This document shows, piece by piece, positions 33,501 to 43,325 of a DNA stretch of 64,000 bases. The position numbers and the translations under genes were made by a program. The notes under the pieces were generated by a model, which searched no databases, had not been told where the DNA came from, and saw only the letters and a program-made list of their open reading frames with translations. Source of the DNA: Phorcus lineatus (lineage: Eukaryota > Mollusca > Gastropoda > Trochida > Trochidae); NCBI GenBank assembly GCA_921293015.1, contig OV121085.1:19853911-19917910 (forward strand), in the 5' to 3' direction. The first letter of the stretch is position 1; every line of letters starts with the position of its first letter.

Positions 33501-36476
33501 CCGTTGTTGTTTCAACATGACAATGCTCGACCCCACACTGCCATCTTAACATGTAACTTTCTACAGCAAGCAGGGGTGAATGTTGTCAACTGGCCTGCTG
33601 TCTCTCCAGATCTCAATCCCATCGAGCATTTGTGGGATGAACTGGGTCGTCGAATCCGTCAACGTCAACCGCTGCCACGTGACTTTAATGGTCTGACCAT
33701 AGCCCTGCAAGAGGAGTGGAGGAACATTCCTCAAGCATTTGTTCGACATTTGTGCCAGTCGATGCCACGCCGTGTCCGTGCTTGTGCTAATGCACAGGGA
33801 GGTCACACTAGATATTGACGGCTGATGAAGGGGTATGTGACTTACTTGTAACCGCATGCTGACAAAGGTGAAGTGACAGTCTCCATTTGTTACGTTTTAA
33901 CGTGCAAATGACAATTAATTGGATATGAAATAAAATTATCTTGAACTAATGTTTTGTGTTCTAATTAGGTCTTTTCAAAGTCGGTGTTGCGTTTTCAAAG
34001 TGTTTCAGTATATATATATGATTTTGTAATTTACTCAAGATCCCCAGTACAACAAATTTAACTTCACCGATTGTTCAAATGGTTTTTTTCATACACGTGT
34101 ACTAATGTAGATTGATGCCGCCTTTCGAAAGTCACGGCAGCGAAATAAAAACAAAACTCGGCGACTGACGAGAGCTGCGTTCGAGAGACTTACGATGACA
34201 AATCAGCTGTTTCATTGAGGCTGAAAAAAGAAGTGATATTGATACATTCGACAGTAAACTGACGAAGAAAAAAATTATATTGAAGATTTTAGGAAAATTA
34301 TAACAAGGAGTCACTCACCTATGTTTTTAATTGGGTGCATTACCTATGTAGACACAGTGTAAAGCAGTGGTTTGAGACCGCGAATTTATCATACGAATTG
34401 TTTCCATAATAACGTATAAAAGTCATCAAAAGGCTTTTTCCTTTTTTCAAAATTTTCGTACAGCACTTATATTTAAAAAACATCACCCTAAAACGTTCTG
34501 AGTTTTCAATAGCTACGAGAACACGATCGCCTAATTATGAAATGTGGTGTTGTTTACATTTGTTATGGCGGCTACGTCACGTGTGTTTTCCACAGTTGAC
34601 GTCACATCCGGTTGATTTCACGGAACAACACGATCGGGAAGGCAATTTACTATCCTTTTTTCAATCGAAATTATTTACATAATCAAGTTATCTAAACTTG
34701 TTAAAACCTGACGTAAAATCAATTCAAGAAGGATATATTATGAAAATATGCACATAAGTGTACAATTTGGCTTGGTTAAATAAGGTGATTTTACCCGGGA
34801 GCCCCACTTTAAACATCTTATGAAATAACGCTTGTGGGAATAGAAACCCTGGCCGACTCTCTACAAATTGAGTCTTCAACAACAGACATCAAACCAATTT
34901 TAGAAACACAAAGATTTTGTGTTAAAGTGACACATAGTATGTTTCATTATTTTCAATGTGGCTTTAGTAAGAGCCAAAATACCTTATGACCTGAGTTAGT
35001 TAGAATCGCCTCCCTTAAATTAGATCTTTTTCTCTAAAAGACGAAAATTATTATATTTTCTTGTTTTCACCAATAATAAAAAAACGGCCCTATAATTGTC
35101 AAGAATTCGAAATTATGTGTCCAATTAACATGTATATTAATTAAAAGACCTACTTAATACTATCAACCCAATTTTCTCTTTGTGGCTGCCGTAAATAAGT
35201 TTCCAAAATTACGTTTGAATCATTGGCACACATCACAAATTACAACACTAACCCGTTTATCATCACTTAACTGAACTGATAAGCATAAGGATTCTGAAAC
35301 AACCACTACTTCTCGATAAAATAACACCATTTATGACATATTTGACCCTACCAACATACTCTGTGGCCCTGCTTACATTCTGACTATTCATTGAAAGCAG
35401 AATAAACAAAAAAAACTTTGTGTTGACAGTTGCAAGGGAAGGTACCGCCTGCCCCTAAGCAGCTCCCGAAATGGCCGGATGTATTCCAAGCCGTATGGCA
35501 GGTTGGTTATCTTTGTCTTCGTTCAAATAGATACAGGTTGTTATATGATTGTCAGTGATATATTATCAAATTAAGAGATAATCAGGCACGGTTTCATGAA
35601 CATATTATGACATGGACATTGTTATATTTGTAACTTGGAAGAAAATAGTTTTTTTCCGAATTTTCCACATTTGTTGGTTACCAGCCAGTGCCACAGTTAG
35701 ACTCTCCTAATAAAAAACATGATTTATGATCTCAATATGCGTCAGTTTGACAAAATACTTACCCTCTGACATTGTATGTAAAGATGATTGAAATGAATCC
35801 ATTTGTGAACAAAATGTGATTGATTGATCATTCCCTTAGTTGGATATCTCACATTTCACAACAGATGAAGCATTAAACAAGACCGTATGTTTTTTCATCA
35901 GAATCATAAATACATGACCATTTGATCCCTGATGTCATTGTCCCTTCTATGTAGATTAATGATTAATAGGTAATTGGGAAAGACACCTTTGACAATTGGC
36001 CTTTTTTTAAGGATTTTAGTCATTGTCAGAATTTTGAATGGGCCATTCCCCTTAGTAGCAATGGTAAAATTTAAATTTTGAATGGGCCATATTTTCATCC
36101 AATGTGAAAAATGGCCAATGGTCCCTACCTTTCCTAAACCCTGTATTACTATTGTGTTGATTTATATCAAAACTTATGTAGTATATGAACAAGAGAGAGG
36201 CTTCATTGCCAACTTTTAGAGTGAAATAATTTCTTGATTGCAAACAAATGACCCAATAGCACTTTGCTCTCACACCAAGAGCTGGAAACATTTTTTCTTT
36301 CCAGTAGTAATATTTGCAAATGTGCACTTATGACAAATATTACACTAATTATGATTCTTCATAAGTTTCTGATTATTGTTTGTTTTTTTCTATTCCAGAG
36401 TGACTATCGGATGCGTAGACCACTGAATCACGTGAGCCAGTTGTTGGATCTCACCCTCACGGGCAACCGATCATAG
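18537..36476 (+). CDS. TAZ-like zinc-cluster pseudokinase, 982 residues, 12 coding exons
   Basis: Coding exons: 18677-20408 (exon opens at 18537), 21477-21508, 22530-22643, 23695-23849, 24254-24356, 25921-26061, 26308-26443, 27376-27510, 28928-29043, 29437-29571, 35430-35501, 36399-36476. Phases agree at all 11 junctions. Residues 1-580 are Ser-rich and disordered, with RKPSFKRSVSF-type phosphosites and a duplicated PILSIF (384-389, 432-437). Residues about 610-680 form a TAZ-like Cys/His cluster: RCHYNKCDDPDCQK then ALRCHSERCENMKCSVPYC. Residues about 713-982 are a kinase fold: VLKK at 756-759 as the VAIK lysine, HPHIVKHL, GNLRQML, PPE (886-888) for APE, DSWGCGCLLYELLLG (901-915) and RRP (963-965). 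The HRD site reads YIN (845-847), DFG reads NLS (858-860), and there is no glycine loop, so it should be inactive. A role as a signalling scaffold is inference. C-lobe spacing faintly recalls NIK/MAP3K14. An alternative acceptor at 28934 would remove two residues. Confidence 0.8.
18562..18676 (+). promoter_or_regulatory. 5' leader with several upstream ATGs
   Basis: Between the acceptor at 18,536 and the chosen start at 18,677 there are five ATGs (18,562, 18,567, 18,574, 18,630, 18,663), each followed by a stop before or just before the main start. An in-frame TAA at 18,638-18,640 shows that 18,677 is the first usable ATG of the long frame. Such short upstream frames usually lower or condition translation of the main frame. 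Confidence 0.45.
20607..21303. repeat. TATACCCCC-ended element with three tandem ~170-bp units
   Basis: Begins 'tatacccccgc' and ends 'gtgggggtatg', an inverted pair. Inside, three diverged copies of a ~165-178-bp unit run 20,676-20,850, 20,852-21,015 and 21,016-21,193. Shared phrases are 'gagtttgaaagccatttcc', 'ttatggc…atg…ttgcacaattgga' and 'aacagatctgatgctt'. A fourth copy starts at 21,194. No coding capacity. It lies in the intron after the first coding exon of the pseudokinase gene. Confidence 0.6.
21803..22482 (+). repeat. Dispersed repeat with AGCTCA/TCTGGC head and ~150-bp tandem units (copy A)
   Basis: Head 'agctaatctggcctgaaagg', then about four diverged units each holding 'catcttctt…ccagaag', 'ttgtgtacagactcc' and 'tttggtgaccctgtgacccc'. 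The same unit recurs at 25,380-25,572, 55,685-56,275 and 60,701-61,090. The family is common in molluscan genomes from general experience. No protein is encoded. Confidence 0.6.
23330..23540 (+). repeat. Fragment of a dispersed repeat ('ggtggaagggggatatata')
   Basis: The phrase 'caaggtggaagggggatata' with following 'gggctccatccatcta' resembles another invertebrate repeat type whose members open this way. Only one fragment is present, so the assignment is weak. It lies in an intron of the pseudokinase gene. Confidence 0.3.
24517..24890. mobile_element. Second foldback-type element with TGACGTCA sites
   Basis: Arms 24,517-24,575 and about 24,590-24,633 are reverse complements (GACATTTCTC and ATACCATG in the left arm, CATGGTAT and GAGAAATGTC in the right). 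Downstream lie TGACGTCA (24,726-24,733), ATGATGTCAC and GACGTCAT, then 'tttcactcagtgaaa' palindromes. The plan matches the 5562-6003 element (a hairpin beside a CRE-like cluster) but the sequence differs. It lies in an intron of the pseudokinase gene. Confidence 0.5.
24979..25205 (+). repeat. Degraded partial copy of the tRNA-derived SINE (body and tail)
   Basis: The text 'gcaactttgtctccagtaga', 'tgcaggtttcaaagcaatgc', 'tttctcccagcaataa' and 'ctcttgaaagtggcgtcaaa' matches the body of the full-length SINE at 43,763. The tRNA-like head is missing. It lies in an intron of the pseudokinase gene, sense orientation. Confidence 0.6.
25380..25572 (+). repeat. Dispersed ~150-bp-unit repeat (copy B, fragment)
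   Basis: Contains 'ttctccagaaggagaagg', 'atttggtgaccctgtggccc' and 'ttaagaagcaagaggcctt', the same unit as at 21,803. Intronic. Confidence 0.5.
25620..25898. mobile_element. Foldback element copy 2 (single arm)
   Basis: Opens 'agagaatctcacccaagtgt' and ends 'acacagttttggatgat', the reverse complement of the 5562-6003 element. Only one hairpin arm is kept. It carries TGATGTCA (about 25,730), TGACGTCA (about 25,747) and further TGATGTCA repeats. It ends 22 bp before the exon at 25,921. Confidence 0.65.
26416..27053 (+). repeat. Minisatellite made from an exon end and its 5' splice site
   Basis: The last ~28 bases of the exon ending at 26,443, together with the donor, recur five times downstream. 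Each copy of ATGGAAG|GTACCA has its splice position at 26,443 (real), 26,564, 26,683, 26,783, 26,904 and 27,004. Spacings are 121, 119, 100, 121 and 100 bp. Long units contain 'ataattccaccccaatcaaa' and short units lack it. The array ends at about 27,053. Confidence 0.9.
27816..27930. mobile_element. Near-perfect hairpin MITE
   Basis: Arms 27,816-27,863 and 27,883-27,930 are complementary over 48 bases. The inner 31 are exact (GAAGCTCTCTTAGTGC then TAAGATAGTCGTAAG) and the loop is about 19 nt. It lies in an intron of the pseudokinase gene and would form a long RNA hairpin in the pre-mRNA. Confidence 0.7.
29771..30167. mobile_element. MITE with TTCCTATAC(A/T)ACCTCT termini
   Basis: The left end 'ttcctatacaacctctgtct' and the right end 'gagaggtagtataggaa' are reverse complements. 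Similarity runs about 40 bases inward to CGAAGGTTTCT. No coding capacity. It lies in the 5.9-kb intron 29,572-35,429. Confidence 0.65.
32495..34008 (+). mobile_element. Near-complete Tc1-family transposon
   Basis: Left end CTGAAATACTTTGAAAATGC and right end (reverse complement) CTGAAACACTTTGAAAACGC give ~38-bp terminal inverted repeats, flanked by TA at 32,493-32,494 and 34,009-34,010. The element is 1514 bp and holds one transposase frame with a single stop. It lies in the intron before the exon at 35,430. Confidence 0.9.
32790..33818 (+). pseudogene. Tc1 transposase with one premature stop
   Basis: Start ATG 32,790, final stop 33,816-33,818, 343 codons in one frame with a single TGA at 33,297-33,299. 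The N-terminal paired-like helix-turn-helix DNA-binding region is present (SENQRERAIGMLQMGASQRE, then SPSTINRL). The catalytic triad is DD34E: D in IFSDESRF, D in QHDNARPH, and E in SPDLNPIEHLWDEL with 34 residues between the last two. No frameshift or deletion is visible, and length fits the ~340-residue family norm. One nonsense change separates it from an open frame, which suggests recent activity. Confidence 0.9.
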
Positions 36477-38025
36477 CATCAACACATGTTGTGAACTGAC
36501 AAAATGGACATGCATTACCTTTGACTTGTATCATCAACAAAGAACTCAAACTCATGGTTGTAAATAAACCCCAAGCTTATACGAGTGACCTAACTGTGTT
36601 GTCATCAAAATCTGCCAGCAACGCAGAAACTATCCTCATTTCTGTCCAATCAAATGTCTTTTTACATCCATGAATGATGTACGTCCTATCAAATATGTGC
36701 ATCTAAACCAAAACTGCTGATTGCTGAAACAATGTCGCAGATTGCACAACTAACTTTGCTTGCAACCAACCGGGACACTGTAGTTTTAGCCCAGAAACTT
36801 TTCCACTTGTTACACAGGTTTAAGTTTGAAGAAATGATGCAAGGAGACACTGTGGGGAGAGAATGGACAGGCAACTCAGAAAGTAAGCCTGATATGTATC
36901 AGGCTGTGAATTATATGAATGGAACTGCATGTCATCTCCAATAGATGAAGCTGATGGTTATATTCCCCAATAATATTGCATCAATACAGGGTTTACAGCA
37001 AAACCTGTATGTATGAACTCACAATTGTGATGCCAATGGTGTTGAAAAATTTGCCTTACTCCCAGCCAATGCTGGGTAGCTTGGGATCGGACATTTGCAA
37101 AATTAGTAGCAAACCTGTCTTGCTTTTTAGTTTTTTGCTTATCAAGTGTTCACTGATTTATTGGAAGGCCTGTCAAAATTCTTCTTGTTGCCTTTGAAAG
37201 CCATATGCTGTTTTTGTCTAAGGAACCTTTTTTTGCAACATACAATATAAGAGAATTTGGTCAACATTATTTGTGTCTCAAAGGAACAGACAGCAACCAA
37301 TCAGTGAGGGTCTTAGGTCAAGAACGTTTGGCTAAGAGCTTGGAACTCGAAGAATTAGAATCCAAACACAGTGGAACAATTTGCTATGATGCTGTTATTA
37401 CCGGAAATGATAGCACCGTTCAACTGGCAAGTAATGTCAGGACGGAGCTCAATTCAAAAGGATTTATGAGTGCATACACACAAATCTTTCTGAATATCCA
37501 ACAAATACCCTCTTTGATAACATCTTTGATTCATATTGACCTTTTTCAACAGTAGGGTCCTGCTGTTAAGATAAGTTTTGCTGGATTTCATCAACATCCA
37601 TGCCCCTTATATGGTAGCACTAGTTCTAGAAGACCTCGAACATTTGCCTGTGCCTCATTTAGTCAGTGCTGATGAGTTCTCTCTAGCAGCCTAACCGTTC
37701 TCCAACACAAAGCAGGAACGTTAAGATGTTTTAAATCTTCCCTGCATTTTAGTCTATTGCTGGTCAACTAGGCTAATTTCTGTCAACAGTTGTTTAATGT
37801 GCACAACACAAGCCCGTCACAAGATTCATTTAAGAAATATTGAAATAAACTGTAATGTTTCATTGCCCCACCATAACCCTTACCAAGTAGGTCACTAGAT
37901 CCTTTCTTGTTTTATAGGTATCAACCAATATTCCTAACCATTTCCCCATCCTACCATAACCCTACACCAAGTAATATACAACCACTCCTAGCACATAATA
38001 GATTGCATTCCACCAATAAAAGTAA
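36477..38025 (+). other. 3' flank and probable 3' UTR of the pseudokinase gene
   Basis: No splice acceptor or coding text was recognised after the stop at 36,474-36,476. AATAAA hexamers occur at 36,563-36,568 and 37,844-37,849, so the 3' UTR could be short (~0.1 kb) or long (~1.4 kb). The 116-codon frame at 37,205-37,555 was inspected and not recognised. Confidence 0.35.
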
Positions 38026-38141
38026 GGCCCCCTTTCACAAAGCAATCTTTACTAAGGTGCACCTTAAGTCCCATTCTTTAACATTGTGCTAAGGTTACCT
38101 TAGTGACTTTCGTTCACCTCAGGGCTTTGTGAAAGGAGGCC
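38026..38141. mobile_element. Short MITE, GGCCCCCTTTCACAAAG termini (copy 1)
   Basis: 'ggccccctttcacaaagcaa' at the left and 'gggctttgtgaaaggaggcc' at the right are inverted. A related copy is at 49,716-49,829. The interior includes 'gtgctaaggttaccttagtg', shared by both. Confidence 0.6.
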
Positions 38142-39176
38142 CAGGTTGTAAGCTGTTTCATGGGTCCACCCTCATTCAGAAATTCCATCCTATGCTGGTT
38201 GTTGAGCATTTGTCCTATAGTTCATTTTGATATAAATGAAAAGGCAAATGATTTGAGAAATTCAATGTAAAAGATGTATCTTTGCATTTGTTGACTTATT
38301 AGAATAAATTACGGTGATGATGTAACTAACAAATGAGTGAATATATTTTCTGTGAAAGATGTTTGGTTTGACAGTAGATTCTACTGTCATCAATATACTG
38401 CCTTTAAGGATATTTGCATTTATGGTATTTGGATGATTATGAAAGAAATGATTATTTTTATTACCCTTATGTTAAGGTAACTTGCTAAACCAGGATGTTC
38501 TCTTCAAAATGTTCATTATTCATTCGATTATCATAATTGTATAATTTAAAAAATATTCCATCATGTCATGTCATTATATGTAAAATGCTTAGTGTTGTGT
38601 TATTTTGAATCATGAAATATGATCAGATGTACAGCTTGGAATATAATGGACAAAAATAAATTAGGAATATTTGAATTGATGATTGATATTTCACAATGTA
38701 TTAATGAATTAGGCCTAATTGATTTCAAAATATTCATATATCCCTAACTTTTATGTCCAGTATATTTGAAAATAATTCAGTATACATGCTCTTGATGTAT
38801 AAAATTTGTTTTTAAATTAGATATTATATTGTAAATATCAAGGTTAACAGATTGCTGTGACTTGACCGATGCCCTTAGACATATAATCTGTGTTCAACAC
38901 AAAGCACTACGTCACACAGACAATCAACTGTGATTGAAATATACTCTGCAAAAAAGTTATGGACCAGACAAATTTCTCACAGGGTAAAATATATATAATG
39001 CTGCTCCATTTTCTCGTCCTGGGTCATATCCCAACTCAAAATTGCGTGCTGTGACCTATGATAATAATCACAAGTACATACCGCTAGTTTTATTCCGTTG
39101 TTTCTCAGTAAACTTTCAGTCAACCTCACAGGGCTTTTCAGACAGCAGATAGCTCAGTTATTCCACTCTTCCCAAA

Positions 39177-39478
39177 GGGGGCGGGATAGCGCAGTGGTTA
39201 GCGAGTTCGGCTTCGGATCAAAAGGTCCGTGGTTCGAATCCCGCCAGGAGCTCGGCAACTTTGTCTGCAGTAGAGAACTGTTCTACACGCAGTCAGGTTT
39301 GGGTGCAATGCTACGCTGAGTTTCAGCGCAGTACCACCCATGGTTCGCTAGTTCCAGCCGATGCTCGCAGGTTTCACCGCAATGCATAGCCATAGTAGTG
39401 TTGCGGGCTTTCTCCCTGCAATAATACTAGCAGCCGCGATATAAGTGAAATAATCTTGAAAGCGGCGTTAAACCCCAA

Positions 39479-39479
<1 letters not shown>
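39177..39479 (+). repeat. tRNA-derived SINE, full-length copy 1
   Basis: The head has the A box TAGCGCAGTGGTTAGCG and B box GGTTCGAATCC, followed by a ~230-bp body ('cggcaactttgtctgcagta', 'ttcgctagttccagccgatg') and the tail 'cttgaaagcggcgttaaacc'. A CA microsatellite follows at 39,480-39,506. Confidence 0.8.

Positions 39480-39506
<27 letters not shown>
39480..39506. repeat. (CA)n microsatellite at SINE tail
   Basis: About 13 CA units directly after the SINE 3' end. Confidence 0.9.
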
Positions 39507-39509
<3 letters not shown>

Positions 39510-39724
39510 CCCAAAAAATGGTGATGCCTTTGATGAGTAAGCTGAAATCAAGAGGCTTTTTTCCAATCTAATTATTTCAGACAGGTTCATGATCATCTTC
39601 ACAATGGTTAAGACGTAGGAATACTGGGTTGGCAAGAGCCTCACATGGCGCCATCTTGATTTTGCCGACTTGCCTTTCATTTGCTCTCATTGGTTGACTA
39701 TCTACAGAGAGTTGAACGATTATA

Positions 39725-39908
39725 CAGTCTGATTAAAATAGACGGTGTTCCGAGGAATAAAAGTTTTTTCAAATTTAACTCTATCGGGCTGTCCTCTCCA
39801 CAAAGGTCTGAAAGCACCCAAGGAGGATTGTGGAGAGAAAAGCACCTGGTAGTAGTCAATATTTAAAAACTGTTATTCCTCGGAACACTGTCAATTTTTA
39901 TCAGACTG
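39725..39908. mobile_element. MITE with CAGTCTGATTAAAATAGAC termini
   Basis: The left end CAGTCTGATTAAAATAGACG with TGTTCCGAGGAATAA, and the right end (reverse complement) CAGTCTGATAAAAATTGACA with the same TGTTCCGAGGAATAA, give ~45-bp inverted repeats. Solo end fragments occur at 57,205-57,250 and 63,151-63,185 beside the PAN/EB exons. Confidence 0.65.
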
Positions 39909-42213
39909 AGAGGTTATAGGTCATAGCGCCAAGCTTTGAGTTGGGTTACAAGACAGGGTTGGAAAGCGGAGCGACAGAGTATATGTTTTACCAAAACAGG
40001 ATGAATTTCAATATTGAAGCATTAAAGTTCATACTTACTGGTACTTTGATATTGAATATAAGATGGTACTTAACTTTTTTCTTTGAGAATAGATATTTTG
40101 TTTTTGCACCAAAATGTATATAAACTGTTATTGTTCTTATATTTTTATGTGTCTCCTTAAAACCAGTGCTTAAAAAAACAGAACTGCTTGTCAAACATTA
40201 ACTGATCATTTTCAGATTGGGCCAGAAAGAAAACTGACAATTGAGTCTTCCATACTTGTTTTACTTAAGATAGAAAAATTTACAGTCTCGTCTAAATTTT
40301 CAAACAAAAGCCACACTGCCTGTTTTAGACTTAAACTGTCTTTTGTGAACTCAGTCGAATCATATTTTCTTTCCAAACAAATGAAAAGAATAATAATTCT
40401 CATCAGAATATGAACTTGTAGATTACTGTATTGTTATTTCACATTATTTATGTAAGTCGATGTGATCAAAAAGGAGTGTTTCACACCCACCGTCTGTGAT
40501 CTTGGAAATTGGAAAAGGTTACTTTTTTAAAAATGTTGTCAAAATTATTAAGCACAAGTATCATAACATTGAATAACATTTTCAAAACAATCCTTATTTT
40601 CAAAAGCCATATATATTTATTTTTTTCATCTATACCATAAATCCTTTATTAGACATTGAAAAGACAAATTAAGATATGCATTGAATAGATATTTGTAGAC
40701 AGCAAGAACATTAAATAAGCCATGCTTTTGATTAATGAACTACAGTATAATCATAAGTCATTGAAAATGTATGATGCTTATTTTCTGCCTGCTTTTAAGT
40801 TGTCACTTGCAAAAGTCTTTAAAGCAAATAAAGCTAGTACTTCTTATTGAAATGCTGAGACATTGTTGAATATTTAAAATTATTTCATGAGCAATTGAAT
40901 CATGCCCTTTTCTGAAACTAGTGTGAATTTTAGAATTGCCTGAACATGAGCAAAGGCAATTCTTTAAGCAAAGGAGAAGGTCCCGATCCCGAGGGCAAGG
41001 GCTTTCTTTAAGGGAAAGCCTGTGGGGAGAGGTCCTTTTCTTTCTTGTATACACAAATATTCAATTTTATTTTGGTTGCTTAGTCTTTCCATAAGAGGGA
41101 AGGGAAGAGTTGTTAAAGTCTGGCTTCAAGAATGTAAGTGATAGGTCTAAGAGGACATTCCAAGTCTCTTGCTGTCAGCTAAGTTGTTGTGGTGTAGTGG
41201 TATAACACTTCAATTTAGAGTGCAGAGTTCGAGGAGCTCGGGAAGCTCTTTCCACTGATCATTTGCAGTTTGGTTTCCAAACTTGTTATTTTTCAAAAGA
41301 GTTAATCATTTCACACTCTTACTCTCATCTTTAAGTTGACATATCAGGGTTAAAAATAGGAACTTGAAGAGGGCCTCAATAAGGGCTTGGAGGACTTGTT
41401 ATATTAGTGCTATGAGGGCTGTGTAAATGTTGTGTTAGTGCTGTGAGGGCTTGTTATCCTTTATGAGGCCCTCCTGCCCCCATTCATCTGGCCTTACAAA
41501 GCCATCTTCCTTTACGCAGGGATGTTCCATGGGGGTAAAGATTGATTTGAAGAGTGTTATCAAAGCGGTAAGAAATATAATTTGTTTGAGTTTCCTCAAA
41601 GTGTTTGGGGTCTTTGTAAGTGTTCATTTTCATTCATCAGATTTTGAGAGAATCAAAAAGGTTATCTTTTTTCTTCAGTTTTGTTGGTATGAAACTTGTG
41701 TCCAGGTGCTGATGATACTTAAGGCTTAGGAGAACATTGTTATCCAGTGCAACTTATTTACATCAATGCTTTGAAATAGCTCCTTGTGCCATGAAAACAA
41801 TGACCTTTAATTTAATTTTTATGTATTTCCTATTCAGGTAATTTTAATGAATTGTACTGCCGGATAAATGCTTTATTTCATTTATGATTTTGTGATGTAT
41901 AGTTATTTTAGATGTCTCTTTTGAGAAGCATTTTAGAAGTTGAAATGATAATGATGAAGAGTTATATGATTATGAATATATTTATTCATGAGGAGCGACC
42001 TTTCCACACACATTCTTGTGTAGTTATCAAGAAGACGAACAAATAATTTGGACTGAGATTTACACATACCTGTACATATTTAAGTCAAATTCCCAACCAA
42101 CTGCATGATAATGACACAAGAATCTGTGCAAAACATTTATCATGAATAATGACATTGACATCCATATATGTCTCATTATTATATTAGGTAACCAATATTT
42201 GTGTATTTTCTAG
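39909..42213. other. Intergenic region, no gene recognised
   Basis: AT-rich, with a few G-rich short direct repeats ('gtgctatgagggc' / 'gtgctgtgagggc' at about 41,405-41,445). At 41,185-41,235 there is a weak tRNA-like phrase ('gtggtgtagtggtataacac … gagttcgagg') that lacks a full cloverleaf, probably a degraded SINE head. Confidence 0.35.
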
Positions 42214-42300
42214 CCTCAATGGTGTTGCAGGCTTTCTCCCTGCAATAATACCAGCAGCCGTGATAAAAGTGGAATACTTTTGAAAGCGGCGTTAAAACCC
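42214..42300 (+). repeat. SINE 3'-end fragment
   Basis: 'ggctttctccctgcaataat' and 'ttttgaaagcggcgttaaaa' match the SINE tail. Confidence 0.6.
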
Positions 42301-42527
42301 CTTATCACCTCATCTTACCTTGCTTATTTCATATGTTTGACAGTGGATGAGTAATTTGTTAAGTTTTCACGAGTTTTAAAATTTTATCTTGAACTGGTAA
42401 TGTCTACATTACTGACATGTTGATTTATTCATATTTTATTCACCAATCATCAAATCTGCAATATAAGCATTTAGAAGCCCAGTGGGAAAGTGTATGGTGT
42501 CTGATAGAGGAATAACTCAAAGGGGAA

Positions 42528-42826
42528 GGGGGCGGGATAGCGCAGTGGTTAGCGTGTTCGGCTTCAGATCAAGAGATCTGTGGTTCAAATTCAAAACTTT
42601 GTCTGCAGTAGAGAACTGGGTTACACGCAGTCAGGTTTGGGTGCAATGCTACACTGAATTTCAGCGCAGTACCACCCATGGTTCGCTAGTTCCATCTAAT
42701 GGACGCAGGTTTCAACGCAATGCATAGCCACAATGATTTTGCGGACTTTCTTCCAGCAATAATACTAGCAGCCATGTTTTAAGGGAAATAATCTTGAAAG
42801 CGGTGTTAAACACCAACTCACTCAAA
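42528..42826 (+). repeat. tRNA-derived SINE, copy 2
   Basis: Same head with an intact A box, but the B box is damaged and the junction 'gaatcccgccaggggctcgg' is deleted. Body and tail are intact. Sense orientation as in the other copies. Confidence 0.75.
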
Positions 42827-42949
42827 GTGGAAGCTTAAGAGGTGATGTTGCTAATAACTAACTAGACTGTTGATTAAATATTGTAGTAGGCAAAAAAAGC
42901 TAGTCTTCTTTCATCACTATTGATCTCTCCTTATCAGACTCAAGGAATT

Positions 42950-43325
42950 TGAAATCCTTGGTTACCAAAATAAATTACAAGGAAAATTTTAATGCATTAA
43001 CTTATGGAATGAGAAATCCTTGATTACCTACTTTAATTACCAGGAATAATTCATGTATTATCTTCAGGAATGGGCAATCCTTGATTACCTTTTTTAATTA
43101 CCAGGAATAATTCATGTATTATCTTCAGGAATGGGCAATCCTTGATTACCTTTTTTAATTACCAGGAATAATTCATGTATTATCTTCAGGAATGGGCAAT
43201 CTTTGATTACCTTTTTTAATTACCAGGAATAATTCATGTATTATCTTCAGGAATGGGCAATCCTTGATTACCTTTTTTAATTACCAGGAATAATTCATGT
43301 ATTATCTTCAGGAATGAGCATTCCT
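42950..43325. repeat. 61-bp minisatellite, about five to six units
   Basis: The unit contains 'ggaatgggcaatccttgatt', 'accttttttaattacc' and 'aggaataattcatgtattat'. Four units are nearly identical; the first, around 42,950-43,010, is diverged and the last is truncated. Low divergence suggests recent expansion. Confidence 0.9.

Larger units (their letters stand above)
30390..34816. mobile_element. Large inverted-repeat element, host of a Tc1 insertion
   Basis: 'ctttaaagtgcaactcccgg' near 30,392 is mirrored by 'cccgggagccccactttaaa' ending near 34,813. A second mirrored block lies about 250 bases in ('tgtgacgtcacctgtgtaaa' at 30,660 against the reverse of 'tttccacagttgacgtcaca' at 34,588). Total about 4.4 kb, of which 1.5 kb is a Tc1 element. 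The remainder is AT-rich and noncoding. No target duplication was identified, so the exact ends and class are uncertain. Confidence 0.45.

Noticed and set aside
18677..36476. PAN3 (poly(A) nuclease pseudokinase subunit) or NIK/MAP3K14 as the identity of the pseudokinase
   Set aside because: The Cys/His cluster and the YIN/NLS motifs do not match PAN3 as I know it. NIK resemblance is limited to loose C-lobe spacing, and NIK is catalytically active.
37205..37555. 116-codon plus-strand frame after the pseudokinase stop
   Set aside because: Lies in the presumed 3' UTR; low-complexity composition, no motif, no second supporting exon.
41185..41240. tRNA-Gly-like phrase 'gtggtgtagtggtataacac'
   Set aside because: No acceptor stem or full B box; probably a decayed SINE head.
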